A DNA stretch of 64,000 bases from Asanoa ishikariensis (lineage in GTDB: Bacteria; Actinomycetota; Actinomycetes; Mycobacteriales; Micromonosporaceae). Shown one piece after another: positions 32,415 to 40,864 of the stretch. The notes under the pieces were generated by a model. That model was not told the origin of the DNA. It did no database searches and saw nothing but the letters and a program-made list of their open reading frames with translations. How positions within the stretch are numbered: the stretch's first letter is position 1; every line of letters starts with the position of its first letter. The position numbers and the translations under genes were made by a program. The stretch lies in the NCBI RefSeq assembly GCF_900107455.1, contig NZ_FNQB01000001.1:124001-188000 (forward strand), given 5' to 3'.

Positions 32415-34936
32415 CCGCCCAAGTGTGGCAAACGCTCGCTGCGCTGGCGCGGCACCGCTCGCCGGTGCGGGCTGAGGCGGATCACGGCGCCCTCGTCGTG
32501 CAGTGCGGGCGCGAGGGTCCCCGGTCGCCCGCCGGAACCGCGGTGCAGCGAGGCCAGCAGTCGTGCGGCGGTCATCGGGCGGGCGAACAGGTGGCCCTGA
32601 CCAGCGTTGCAGCCCATCTCCCACAGTGCCCGGCGCTGCGGTTCGCTGTCGACGCCCTCCGCCACGACCGCGAGGTTGAGGCTGCGGCCGAGGTCGACCG
32701 TCGACCGGATGACCGCACCGGCCTCCGGCGAGGTCTCCATCGCGCTGACGAACTCACTGTCGATCTTCAGCTCGTGTACGGGGATCCGGGACAGCACCGA
32801 CAACGACGAGTAGCCGGTGCCGAAGTCGTCGAGCGCCAGCCGCACGCCCTCGTCGCGGAGCCGGCCGAGGACCCGGTCGACGACCTCGAGCTGGCTGATC
32901 GTCAGTGTCTCGGTCAGTTCCAGGATGAGCCGGTCGGGCGGCAGGTCATGGGTGCGCAGCCGGGTCACCACGGAGCCCGGGAAGCGCGGGTCGAGCAGGC
33001 TGCGCGGCGCGACGTTGACCGCCACCGGCAGGTCGAAGCCGGCCTCGCGCCAGGAGACGCAGGCCAGCAGCGCCTGGTCGAGCACGGCTTCGGCGAAGGC
33101 GGGGAGCAGGCCGCTGCGTTCGACCGTCTCCAGGAACCGCAACGGGTCGACGGTGCCGTGGTCGGGGTGGTGCCAGCGGGCCAGCGCCTCGGCCGCGAGC
33201 ACCTCGCCGCTGGCCAGGTCGACGATGGGCTGGAAGTCGACGGTGAGCGTGCCGTCGGCGACCGCGCTGGTGAGGCCGCCGGTGATCGCGAACCGGCCGA
33301 TGTCGGCGGTGTCGCGGGCGTGCGAGTAGGTGGCGATCCGTTGGCCCGAGCGCTTGGCCTGGTACATCGCGACGTCGGCGCGCCGCAGCAGCTCGGCGAT
33401 GCCGCCGGTGCCCGGCGGGGTCGCGATGCCGCCGCTGGCCTCGACGGTGATCCACATGCCCTCGACCTCGATCGGCTCCTGCAGCGCGCTGATCAGTCGC
33501 TCGGCCCGATGCGTGGCGACGGCCGGCGCCGGCAGGCCGGTCAGCAGGACCGCGAACTCGTCGCCGCCGAGCCGGGAAACCAGGTCACTCTCGCGGGCAG
33601 CCGCCTTGAGCCGGTCGGCCACCTGCTTGAGCACCTCGTCGCCGGCGGCGTGGCCGAGCGTGTCGTTGACCTCTTTGAAGTGGTTGAGGTCGAGCAGGAG
33701 CAGCGCGATGACGCCGTCGGCGTGGGCTTCGGTGATCACCTTCTGGCCCTGGTCGAGCAGTTGCCGGCGGTTGGCCAGCCCGGTCAACGCGTCGTGTGCC
33801 GCCTCGTGCGCGTGCACGATGGCAACCCGTTGCAGCTCGGCGTACGCGGATGCGTTTCGGATGGCCGTGTTCAATGCCGAGGCGAAGGTGCGGAGCTTGT
33901 AGTTCTCCATTTCGTTGAGCGTGACCGGCCCACGAAAACGGAGCCGGAACTCGCCGATCGGGCGCTTGTCGGCGCGGCCCTCGAGAACGGTGGTGATGAC
34001 GAAAGCGTCACTGGGCCATTCGCCCTCACCGTCCGGATCCACGTTGCCGCCGGCGCCACGGACCAACTGCGGCGGATCGGTGTGGAATACCTCGACTTCG
34101 GCGCCGTCGGCGGAAAAGAGCTTGGGCGCCCACTCGACCGCTACTTCCATGACCCGGCGCAGGTCGACGTCGTTGAGCGCTTCGGCCGACGTGGCCAGAC
34201 CCTGCCAGGAAAGCCGTTCGTCCCGCTTGCGGACGCGCCACAGGTACCACAGATGCACGGTGAAGATCAGCAGCGGCGCTACGAGCAGCAATTGAGCACC
34301 GCGGTCAATGGACAACAGCCAGACGAGCAGCAGCGCGACGAGGATGCGGGCAGCCATGAATCCGAGTCGGATATCGAGGTGCCGGCGAACCTGCTTGGCC
34401 AAAGGCGTGTGCGTGGCCAACGCGACGACAGGATTGACGAGGAGCTCGTCGACCACCGTGATGGCCACGAGAACGAGAAGCTGCCCGACGGGATGGAACT
34501 GCGGATCATCGCCCGCGTAGGCGGCGCCGGTCGCGTATGCCACCAATCCACCTACGGCCACGGCGATGGTGTCCTTGCCGACGCCGAATGCGGTCTTCAT
34601 CGGCCCGACCCGACCGCCCAGCCACCCGATGACGATGCCGACGGCGGTGCACAACACCATCCACGGCGGCGGCAGGAGCGTCAGGCCGACGAGAAAGAGG
34701 ATGTCCTTCCAGCCCTGGCCGTATTTGTTGGCGCCCAGCCGAATGGTGATGTTCGTGCGGTGCGAGGCCATCGCCGCCAGGGTCAACGCCAGAATCATCC
34801 ACAGTGGCGGGGTTTGGACCCGGTCTGTGGTGACCGCATAAATCGATCCGACCACCGCTACCGAGGCCACAAACACCACGAGACCGACGAGCAGCCGTAG
34901 CTGCCGATCGGTCGCGTTGTGGTGTGCCTTGGTCAA
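32411..34936 (-). CDS. Membrane GGDEF-EAL c-di-GMP turnover protein
   Basis: 841 residues. Six or so membrane helices lie at about 12-235 (a MASE-type sensor). A GAF-like linker occupies about 255-395. A GGDEF domain has an intact RLGGDEF near residue 456 and LLLDLNHFKEVNDTLGH. The EAL domain has AEALARW near 582, then ELTETL, LDDFGTGYSS, LKIDSEFV and AEGVDS, so both catalytic centres look complete. It can therefore in principle both make and degrade c-di-GMP. A ~40-residue basic tail follows the EAL domain. The start is TTG with GGGGAT upstream. First gene of a leftward operon with a coupled membrane glycosyltransferase. Confidence 0.92.
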   Translation of the reverse strand: MTKAHHNATDRQLRLLVGLVVFVASVAVVGSIYAVTTDRVQTPPLWMILALTLAAMASHRTNITIRLGANKYGQGWKDILFLVGLTLLPPPWMVLCTAVGIVIGWLGGRVGPMKTAFGVGKDTIAVAVGGLVAYATGAAYAGDDPQFHPVGQLLVLVAITVVDELLVNPVVALATHTPLAKQVRRHLDIRLGFMAARILVALLLVWLLSIDRGAQLLLVAPLLIFTVHLWYLWRVRKRDERLSWQGLATSAEALNDVDLRRVMEVAVEWAPKLFSADGAEVEVFHTDPPQLVRGAGGNVDPDGEGEWPSDAFVITTVLEGRADKRPIGEFRLRFRGPVTLNEMENYKLRTFASALNTAIRNASAYAELQRVAIVHAHEAAHDALTGLANRRQLLDQGQKVITEAHADGVIALLLLDLNHFKEVNDTLGHAAGDEVLKQVADRLKAAARESDLVSRLGGDEFAVLLTGLPAPAVATHRAERLISALQEPIEVEGMWITVEASGGIATPPGTGGIAELLRRADVAMYQAKRSGQRIATYSHARDTADIGRFAITGGLTSAVADGTLTVDFQPIVDLASGEVLAAEALARWHHPDHGTVDPLRFLETVERSGLLPAFAEAVLDQALLACVSWREAGFDLPVAVNVAPRSLLDPRFPGSVVTRLRTHDLPPDRLILELTETLTISQLEVVDRVLGRLRDEGVRLALDDFGTGYSSLSVLSRIPVHELKIDSEFVSAMETSPEAGAVIRSTVDLGRSLNLAVVAEGVDSEPQRRALWEMGCNAGQGHLFARPMTAARLLASLHRGSGGRPGTLAPALHDEGAVIRLSPHRRAVPRQRSERLPHLGG

Positions 34937-35624
34937 TCGATCCCCATCGGCGTGGCGTCTACGAGTGACGCCAGGGTACCGGACGGTGACCGCGTGTCGG
35001 TCGACGAATTCACTGCCAGTCGCTGCTGCGCATGTCCCGCTCCCGCAATGCTCTAGCCGGCTTGTTCCGGCGATGGGGCAAGCGTAGGTTGTGATCCGCG
35101 AGATTTGAACCGGGATATGTCAATATGAGCAGGATTCGCTAACAGTAGACCGTTTTGTCACGATGTGTTCTCATGTGAATGCGTAGCGCATTCACCGCGG
35201 TGCGGTTTGTACTATTCGGTCCGAAGCGTTGGCGGAATCGAACTTTCGCGGGCGGTCAGCGATTGTGTGCGGTGCGTGGCAATGGTTGTCCCACAGATAT
35301 TGTCGGACGATCGGCGGTAAGGAGCCACCCCCTCTCGCGTGACTTATGTCAACGCTCCGCATCTGCATACTTTGACAAACCCGGATAAGGCCGGATGAAT
35401 TTCCCGGGATCATCCCTCGAAGCGCCACGCTGTGTAGCCGATCAGTCGACGCGCTATGCACCATGTGGTGGTCACGAATAACCGCCTTCGCCTATTCCCG
35501 CCGTGCCATTAACAAACGCTCGGGAAGCGGACAAAATTTGTGCGATAGTACGAGATCGATATAACTGAGCCGGAAGACGTTCCACCGCACACGGTGTCCG
35601 ACCTGGCACCGATAGGCTCACAGC
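34937..35624. other. 688-bp gene-free region, less GC-rich than its surroundings
   Basis: Divergent interval between the GGDEF-EAL gene and moaC. Both flanking genes start away from it, so it must hold two promoters. I see an 8-3-8 inverted repeat TGAATGCG-TAG-CGCATTCA (35176-35194) and a moaC-side promoter candidate (35538-35565). Two short open frames (69 and 90 codons) lack ribosome sites and normal codon bias, so I do not call them. No tRNA or known riboswitch was recognised. Confidence 0.55.
35538..35565 (+). promoter_or_regulatory. Candidate promoter of the moaC operon
   Basis: TTGTGC and TATAAC are separated by 16 nt, an SigA/HrdB-type arrangement, 60 bp before the moaC GTG. Match by eye only. 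Confidence 0.45.
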
Positions 35625-36110
35625 GTGGGCGAGACCAACCTGACGCACGTCGACGAGAGCGGAGCGGCCCGCATGGTCGACGTCTCCGCGAAGGACGTCT
35701 CCGCCCGGCGGGCCACCGCTACGGGCGAGCTCCGCACCACCGCGGAGGTGATCGACCTGTTGCGGCGCGACGGCCTGCCGAAGGGCGACGCACTGGCGGT
35801 GGCGCGGATCGCGGGCATCATGGGCGCGAAGAAGACCCCCGACCTGGTGCCGCTGTGCCACCCGATCGCGCTGACCGGGGTGACCGTCGACTTCACGCTC
35901 GGCGAGACCACGGTGGAGATCACCGCGGTGACCCGCACCGCTGACCGCACCGGTGTGGAGATGGAGGCGCTGACCGCGGTCGCCACCGCCGGCCTCGCCC
36001 TGGTCGACATGGTCAAGGCGGTCGACCCGGCCGCCTCCATCAACGGCATCCGGGTGCTGCGCAAAGAAGGCGGCAAGACCGGTCTTTGGACCAGGGAGGA
36101 CGAGCAGTGA
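35625..36110 (+). CDS. moaC: Cyclic pyranopterin monophosphate synthase MoaC
   Basis: Converts the MoaA product 3',8-cyclo-GTP to cyclic pyranopterin monophosphate in Moco synthesis. Signature stretches are MVDVSAKDVSARRATA near the N terminus, IMGAKKTPDLVPLCHPI with the active-site histidine, TGVEMEALTAVATAGLALVDMVKA, and a C-terminal LRKEGGKTG. The 161 residues are normal. The start is GTG (MGETNLTHVD). Its stop overlaps the next gene by GTGA, so a tight operon moaC-mog-moeA-moaE is implied. The partner gene moaA lies about 13 kb away on the opposite strand. Confidence 0.95.
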   Translation: MGETNLTHVDESGAARMVDVSAKDVSARRATATGELRTTAEVIDLLRRDGLPKGDALAVARIAGIMGAKKTPDLVPLCHPIALTGVTVDFTLGETTVEITAVTRTADRTGVEMEALTAVATAGLALVDMVKAVDPAASINGIRVLRKEGGKTGLWTREDEQ

Positions 36111-36592
36111 TCCGCGCCCGCGTCATCGTGGCCTCCAACCGGGCGGCCGCCGGCGTCTACGCCGACACCAGCGGTCCGATCCTGGTCGAGGGCCTCCGGC
36201 AGATCGGCTGCGAGGTCGGCGAGCCGATCGTCGTGCCGGACGGCGAGCCGGTCGCGCAGGCGCTGCGGATGTCCATCGCCGAAGGCATCGAGGTCGTGGT
36301 GACCAGCGGCGGCACCGGCATCACGCCGACCGACCAGACGCCCGAGATGACCAAGCTGCTGCTCGACTACGAGGTGCCGGGCATCGCCGAGGCGATCCGG
36401 GCGCACAGCCGCGAGCAGATCCCGGCCGCCGCACTGTCCCGCGGCGTGGCCGGCGTGGCCGGCCGGACACTGGTGATCAACCTGCCCGGCTCGAAGGGCG
36501 GCGCCCGCGACGGCCTCGCCGTGCTCGGCCCGATCCTGGTGCACGCGGTCGACCAACTCCGCGGCGGAGATCATCCCGGCTCCGGCATCTAG
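36107..36592 (+). CDS. mog: Molybdopterin adenylyltransferase-type protein (MogA/MoaB family)
   Basis: Adenylates molybdopterin before metal insertion. The MPT-binding motif VVTSGGTGITPTDQTPEM is at about 62-79. The C-terminal part reads LSRGVAGVAGRTLVINLPGSKGG, typical of the single-domain MogA/MoaB fold. 161 residues. GTG at 36107 overlaps the moaC TGA, with AGGGAGGA upstream. Whether it is the true MogA or a MoaB paralogue cannot be settled by sequence alone, but no other candidate is in the window. Confidence 0.9.
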   Translation: MIRARVIVASNRAAAGVYADTSGPILVEGLRQIGCEVGEPIVVPDGEPVAQALRMSIAEGIEVVVTSGGTGITPTDQTPEMTKLLLDYEVPGIAEAIRAHSREQIPAAALSRGVAGVAGRTLVINLPGSKGGARDGLAVLGPILVHAVDQLRGGDHPGSGI

Positions 36593-36673
36593 GCGTGTCC
36601 TGGCGTCTGGTCTGGCCGGCCGCGATGATCGGCAGGACGGGTCCTGGGGTCTGGCCGGCGATAGGCTCGCAAG

Positions 36674-37912
36674 GTGACCGCTGAAACTGTCGCGACCACC
36701 GCGCCGACCGCGTGGGACCGGGCCCGCACGTTGATGTACGAAGCCGGTCGTGCTGCCGCGCCGGCTCCTGTCGAAGTGCCGGTCGACGATGCCGACGGGC
36801 TGACCCTGGCGCAGGACCTGGTCACGTTGACCAGCCTGCCGGCCTTCCCCACGTCGAGTGTGGACGGCTTCGCGGTGCGTGGGCCGGCGCCGTGGCGGGT
36901 GGTCGGCAAGGTGCTGGCCGGCAACTCCCCCGCGCCGCTCGCCGACGACGGCACCGCAGTAGAGATCGCCACCGGCGGGATGCTGCCGCCCGGCGCGGAC
37001 GCCGTGCTGCGGGTCGAGGAGTCCACCCGCACCAAGGACGGCCGGATCACCGGCCGGTTGCGCGAGACGGTCGAGTGGCGGCGGCCCGGCGAAGAGGCCG
37101 ATCTCGGTGAGCTGCTGATCCCGGCGGGCACCCCGGTCGACCCGGGCGTGCTCGGGCTCGCGGCGTCGTGCGGCTACGACACCCTGGCGGTGCGCCCGCG
37201 GCCACGCGCGGCGGTCCGGATCTTCGGCGACGAGCTGCTCACCCAGGGCCCGCCCGGCGACGGCCGCGTCCGGGACGCGCTCGGTCCGAACGTCCCCGCC
37301 CTGCTCCGCCGGTACGGATGCCAGGTCGCGCCCGGCGCCGTCGTCGGCCCGGTCGAGGACACCCTCGACGCGCACATCGCGGCGATCCGGTCCGCGCTCG
37401 CCGACGCCGACCTCGTCTGCACCACCGGCGGCACGATGCACGGCCCGGTCGACCACCTGCACCCGGCGCTCGCCGCGCTGGGCGCCGAATACCTGGTCAA
37501 CACCGTCGCCGTCCGGCCCGGCTTCCCGATGTTGGTCGCCCGCGTGACCGGCGACGACGGTCGGGACAGGTTCATCGCCGGCCTGCCCGGCAACCCCCAG
37601 TCGGCGCTGGTCGCGCTCGCGTCGCTGGTGGAGCCGCTGCTCGCCGGTCTGCGTGGGCGCGCCCTGCCGACGCTCGGCTCGGTCCTGCTGGCCGAACCGG
37701 TGCCGGGCCGCGGCGACTACACGCATCTCGCCCTCGTCCACGTCGACGCCGCTTCGGGCACGGCCAAGCCGCTGCGCCACGTCGGCTCGGCCATGCTGCG
37801 CGGGCTCGCCTCGGCACACGGCTTCGCGGCCATCGCGCCGGGTACGTCGGGCGAGGCCGGTGCACGAGTACCGTTCGTACCTTTGCCGCTACTTCCGGGA
37901 GAACGACCGTGA
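36674..37912 (+). CDS. moeA: Molybdopterin molybdenumtransferase MoeA
   Basis: Inserts molybdate into adenylylated molybdopterin. Domain order is as expected: an N-terminal DALT-type core (LPAFPTSSVDGFAVRG), PPGADAVLRVEE, then the MogA-like domain with IFGDELLTQG and TTGGTMHGPVDHL, and a C-terminal beta domain (LPGNPQSALVALASLVEPLL). The canonical SxGDE segment reads IFGDELL. 412 residues, full length. GTG start, 81 bp after mog. Its stop overlaps the moaE start by GTGA. Confidence 0.94.
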   Translation: MTAETVATTAPTAWDRARTLMYEAGRAAAPAPVEVPVDDADGLTLAQDLVTLTSLPAFPTSSVDGFAVRGPAPWRVVGKVLAGNSPAPLADDGTAVEIATGGMLPPGADAVLRVEESTRTKDGRITGRLRETVEWRRPGEEADLGELLIPAGTPVDPGVLGLAASCGYDTLAVRPRPRAAVRIFGDELLTQGPPGDGRVRDALGPNVPALLRRYGCQVAPGAVVGPVEDTLDAHIAAIRSALADADLVCTTGGTMHGPVDHLHPALAALGAEYLVNTVAVRPGFPMLVARVTGDDGRDRFIAGLPGNPQSALVALASLVEPLLAGLRGRALPTLGSVLLAEPVPGRGDYTHLALVHVDAASGTAKPLRHVGSAMLRGLASAHGFAAIAPGTSGEAGARVPFVPLPLLPGERP

Positions 37913-38319
37913 TCGTCAGCGTGACGTCGGATCCGCTCGACCTGGCCGCACACGAGGCGGCGGTAGCCGACCCGCGAGCCGGTGCCGTCGTGTCGTTCCA
38001 GGGCGTGGTCCGTGACCACGACGGCGGCCGTTCGGTGGTGTCCCTCGACTACGAGGGCCACCCGTCGGCGCTCGAGGTGCTGCGCGACGTCGCGGCCGAG
38101 ATCGCCAAGGAGCCCGAGGTGTACGCGGTGGCGTTGTCCCACCGGGTCGGCGCCCTGCGGATCGGTGACGTCGCCATCGTCGCCGCGGTCAGCACGGCCC
38201 ACCGCGGCGCGGCCTTCACCGCCTGCGGCCGCCTGGTCGACGAGGCGAAGGCCCGGCTACCGATCTGGAAGCGCCAGGTATTCGCGGACGGCACAGAAGA
38301 ATGGGTCAACTGCCCCTGA
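37909..38319 (+). CDS. moaE: Molybdopterin synthase catalytic subunit MoaE
   Basis: Large subunit of MPT synthase, which uses MoaD thiocarboxylate to put the dithiolene sulfurs on cPMP. Signature pieces are GAVVSFQGVVRDHDGG, LDYEGHPSALEVL, LSHRVGALRIGDVAIV, HRGAAFTACGRLVDEAK and the C-terminal PIWKRQ, which holds the catalytic lysine. 136 residues. GTG start coupled to the moeA stop. The small subunit MoaD is encoded ~9.4 kb away, so the two subunits are not co-transcribed. Confidence 0.95.
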   Translation: MIVSVTSDPLDLAAHEAAVADPRAGAVVSFQGVVRDHDGGRSVVSLDYEGHPSALEVLRDVAAEIAKEPEVYAVALSHRVGALRIGDVAIVAAVSTAHRGAAFTACGRLVDEAKARLPIWKRQVFADGTEEWVNCP

Positions 38320-38331
38320 CACGGAGTCACC

Positions 38332-38345
38332 GTTCCACGTGGAAC
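38332..38345. promoter_or_regulatory. Perfect palindrome GTTCCACGTGGAAC, parS-like
   Basis: Perfect 14-bp palindrome with the parS CACGTG core, 12 bp after the moaE stop. The 16-mer (38331-38346) differs from TGTTNCACGTGAAACA at two specified positions. It is intergenic and about 34 kb from the better match in murJ. Could be a second, weaker ParB site or an operator of an unrelated regulator. Confidence 0.55.
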
Positions 38346-38563
38346 AAAACACGCGGCGTGACCGCATCAGCTCCGTCGCGTTAGAAGGCGCCCAACGGTG
38401 ACGCGCGCGGCTAGCGGGTCCGTGCTTAGCGAAGCTCGCCGCCGACGCGCTGTTTTGCTCTGAGCGCGACCGGCGGCGGATCTGGCAAGCGAAGCGATCC
38501 CCGGCGGGAGCGACGGTCGCGCCCCCGGCGGGCCCGGGACATGCCTTCGTTCTTGGTCTTGAT

Positions 38564-40021
38564 TTAGCGCTGGTGGATGGCGCGCCTGTCGATGCGGATG
38601 GTCTCCGGGTAGAAGGCCGGTTCCGCGCCCGGGCGCCACGGGAGGGTGGCGACCAGGATGATCAGGGCGAGCGCCAGCGAGTTCTCCATGAGGGCGCCCC
38701 AGAGGCCGTCCTCGTAGTGGGAGAACTCGGGTAGTTGGTGCTCGTAGGGCCAGATCGGCGAGTACAGGAAGAGCAGGTAGACGCCGACCGCGGCGCTGGC
38801 GTGGCGGAGGCCGGTCAGGGCCGGGAACCAGATCGGTGTGCGCAGCGGTGCCAGGCCACCCATGTTGGCGCTGGGTGTCAGGCCGCGTCGGGTCAGTCGG
38901 CGACCGCTCTCCAGGCCGCGGCTCGCGTCGCGGCGGCGCATCGCGGCGTCGGCCAGGACCACGATGGCCGGGATGACGAAGACCAGGTGGTGGGTCCAGG
39001 AGATCGGGCTGATCACGTTGGCGGTCAGTCCGACCAGGACGAACGCGGTGAGTTCGTCGCCGTCGGCGTGGGCACGGGAGGCGCGGGACAGGCCCAGCGC
39101 CAGCATCAGCACGGCGAACGACAGCCACAGCAGGGTGGGTGCCTCGACCGTGTCATACAGGCGCGCCAGCACCCCGGCCAGCGACTGGTTGGGCGTCATG
39201 TCGGCCGCGCCGACCCGTTCGGTCTCGAAGACCACGCGCAGCCAGTAGGCGGCCGAGTCCTTGCCGGCGACCATGAAGGTCGCCGCGGTGACGCCGATGG
39301 CTGTGGCCACTGCCGTGGTCGCGGCCCGCCACTGGCGGGTGACCAGGAAGTAGACGACGAACAGCGCGGGGGTCAGCTTGATCGAGGCGGCCAGGCCGAT
39401 GCCGACACCGGCCCACGCGCCGCCTCGGACGAAGCGGACCAGTGCGCCGCCGGTCGGCAGGAAACCCGCGCTGGCGCGGGCACGCCAGCGCAGCGCGACC
39501 ATGTCCGCCATGATCAGCAGGAACAGCAGCAGGTTGATCTGGCCGTAGCCGAGCGTCTCGCGGACCGGTTCGATCGCCGCGGCCGCGGCCACGGAGAGTC
39601 CGGTCGCGAACCAGCGTGACCAGCCATAACGCCGGGAGATCGGGCCTAGCAGCGCCCACATCACCACCGCGAGCGCCAGCAGGCTGGCGATCACGTTGAT
39701 CCAGGCGGCGGCCGCGAAGGGCACTCTCGCCATCGGTGACATGAGCAGACCGGCGAAGGGTGGGTAGGTGAAACCCAGCCCCGTGTCCGGCGCCGCATAT
39801 GCGTAGAGATCGTGTCCGCTCGCCCACCAGACAGCCGCACCGTGGTAGATCTTCATGTCGAAGAAGTTGTACGGCCGCCCGAACGCACCAATGGCGTACC
39901 AGGCCGTAACGAGCGCTCCGGCGAGGACGCCGAGACGCACGATGTTTCGACTGTAGATCCCACGGACAGGGCTGTTGGTCGGGACGAGGCGGTCCATCCG
40001 TCTTCCGACGGTCGCCGGCAT
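38564..40021 (-). CDS. GT87-family membrane mannosyltransferase-like protein
   Basis: 485-residue polytopic protein of the GT-C class. An N-terminal helix (VRLGVLAGALVTAWYAIGAF) is followed by an outer loop with FFDMKIYHGAAVWWASG; the DMKIYH-type loop is where GT87 alpha-(1,2)-mannosyltransferases such as PimE carry a catalytic aspartate. YPPFAGLLMSPMA, GYGQINLLLFLL and ASIKLTPALFVVYFL also fit GT87. It probably uses polyprenyl-phosphate-mannose to extend PIM, LAM or related glycolipids; the exact product is unknown. The C-terminal ~20 residues are cytoplasmic and basic. The start may instead be an ATG 8 codons later. Confidence 0.85.
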   Translation of the reverse strand: MPATVGRRMDRLVPTNSPVRGIYSRNIVRLGVLAGALVTAWYAIGAFGRPYNFFDMKIYHGAAVWWASGHDLYAYAAPDTGLGFTYPPFAGLLMSPMARVPFAAAAWINVIASLLALAVVMWALLGPISRRYGWSRWFATGLSVAAAAAIEPVRETLGYGQINLLLFLLIMADMVALRWRARASAGFLPTGGALVRFVRGGAWAGVGIGLAASIKLTPALFVVYFLVTRQWRAATTAVATAIGVTAATFMVAGKDSAAYWLRVVFETERVGAADMTPNQSLAGVLARLYDTVEAPTLLWLSFAVLMLALGLSRASRAHADGDELTAFVLVGLTANVISPISWTHHLVFVIPAIVVLADAAMRRRDASRGLESGRRLTRRGLTPSANMGGLAPLRTPIWFPALTGLRHASAAVGVYLLFLYSPIWPYEHQLPEFSHYEDGLWGALMENSLALALIILVATLPWRPGAEPAFYPETIRIDRRAIHQR

Positions 40022-40204
40022 GGCGTGGCCACCCCCGTACCCTTTGTAACGTGCCGTCCAGGTCCGTCCACGAGCCTAAAGGGGCCCGTCATCCGTCACC
40101 CGTCGCGTTATCCGACCGTGTCCGATCCCACACTAGTTCGCGACATTTCGTCCGCGTTAACGCGGGGCGACTGGTTCATGTGCTTCGGGTAGTTACTGTC
40201 TGAT

Positions 40205-40813
40205 TCAGCTCGGTAGCTTACGGCCCGCAGCCGCGGCGCGGTAAGCGATCCTCGCTTCGCGCTTCGCGGTCTTCGCAGTCCGGCGCAGCGACTGTCCGCT
40301 GTGCCCGATCGTGTGCAGACCATGCTCCACGTTGTGCCGGCCGTGCTCGAGAGCGTGTCGGCTGTGTCCCGCATAGTGGCTCGCCCGCCACGCCAGGCCC
40401 GGTTTGCCCTGGGTGTCGGCCGCGGCGAGCAGCAGCCCGCCGAGCAGGCCCAGGTTCTTCATGAAATGCGACTGCTGGTGCTGCCGCTCCTGCGGGTCCT
40501 TGATCGTCCAGAAGGGATGCGCGCTCAGCGTCGTCGGCACCAGCGTGCCGGCGAGCACCAGCGCGGCGGGTCGGGTGAACCGGCCCGTCGCCAGCATGAG
40601 CCCGGCCGCCACCTGTGCCGCACCGTTGAGCCGGACCAGCGTCGCGGCGTCGGTCGGCAGGCTCCGGTGGGTCTTCTCGAAGAGCGGCCCGACCTTCTCG
40701 GCGACCTTCTTGGCCTGGGGCACCCACGGCGTGGGCCGGGCGACCGAGCGGGCGCCGCTGACCACGAAGATCGTGCTGAGGAACAGACGCGCGACCGTGC
40801 GTACGGGACTCAT
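40205..40813 (-). CDS. DoxX-family membrane protein
   Basis: 202 residues. Four hydrophobic helices of the DoxX/DoxD type occupy about 5-135 (ARLFLSTIFVVSGARSVARP, LNGAAQVAAGLMLATGRF, AALVLAGTLVPTTLSAHPFW, KNLGLLGGLLLAAADT). A His/Arg/Gly-rich cytoplasmic tail follows (repeated HxxEHGxHxxxHG pattern) with a basic end. DoxX proteins are linked to thiol and oxidative stress in mycobacteria (partners SodA, SseA); neither partner is nearby. The histidine-rich tail is unusual and could bind metal. It stands alone between two gaps. Confidence 0.85.
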   Translation of the reverse strand: MSPVRTVARLFLSTIFVVSGARSVARPTPWVPQAKKVAEKVGPLFEKTHRSLPTDAATLVRLNGAAQVAAGLMLATGRFTRPAALVLAGTLVPTTLSAHPFWTIKDPQERQHQQSHFMKNLGLLGGLLLAAADTQGKPGLAWRASHYAGHSRHALEHGRHNVEHGLHTIGHSGQSLRRTAKTAKREARIAYRAAAAGRKLPS

Positions 40814-40864
40814 GGCTTAGTTCTTACCCCGTCGGGGCCAGCCGTATCCCCCAAACGGTGCGAC

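Noticed and set aside
35179-35388. 69-codon ORF in the moaC upstream gap
   Set aside because: No ribosome site, no homology pattern, weak codon bias.
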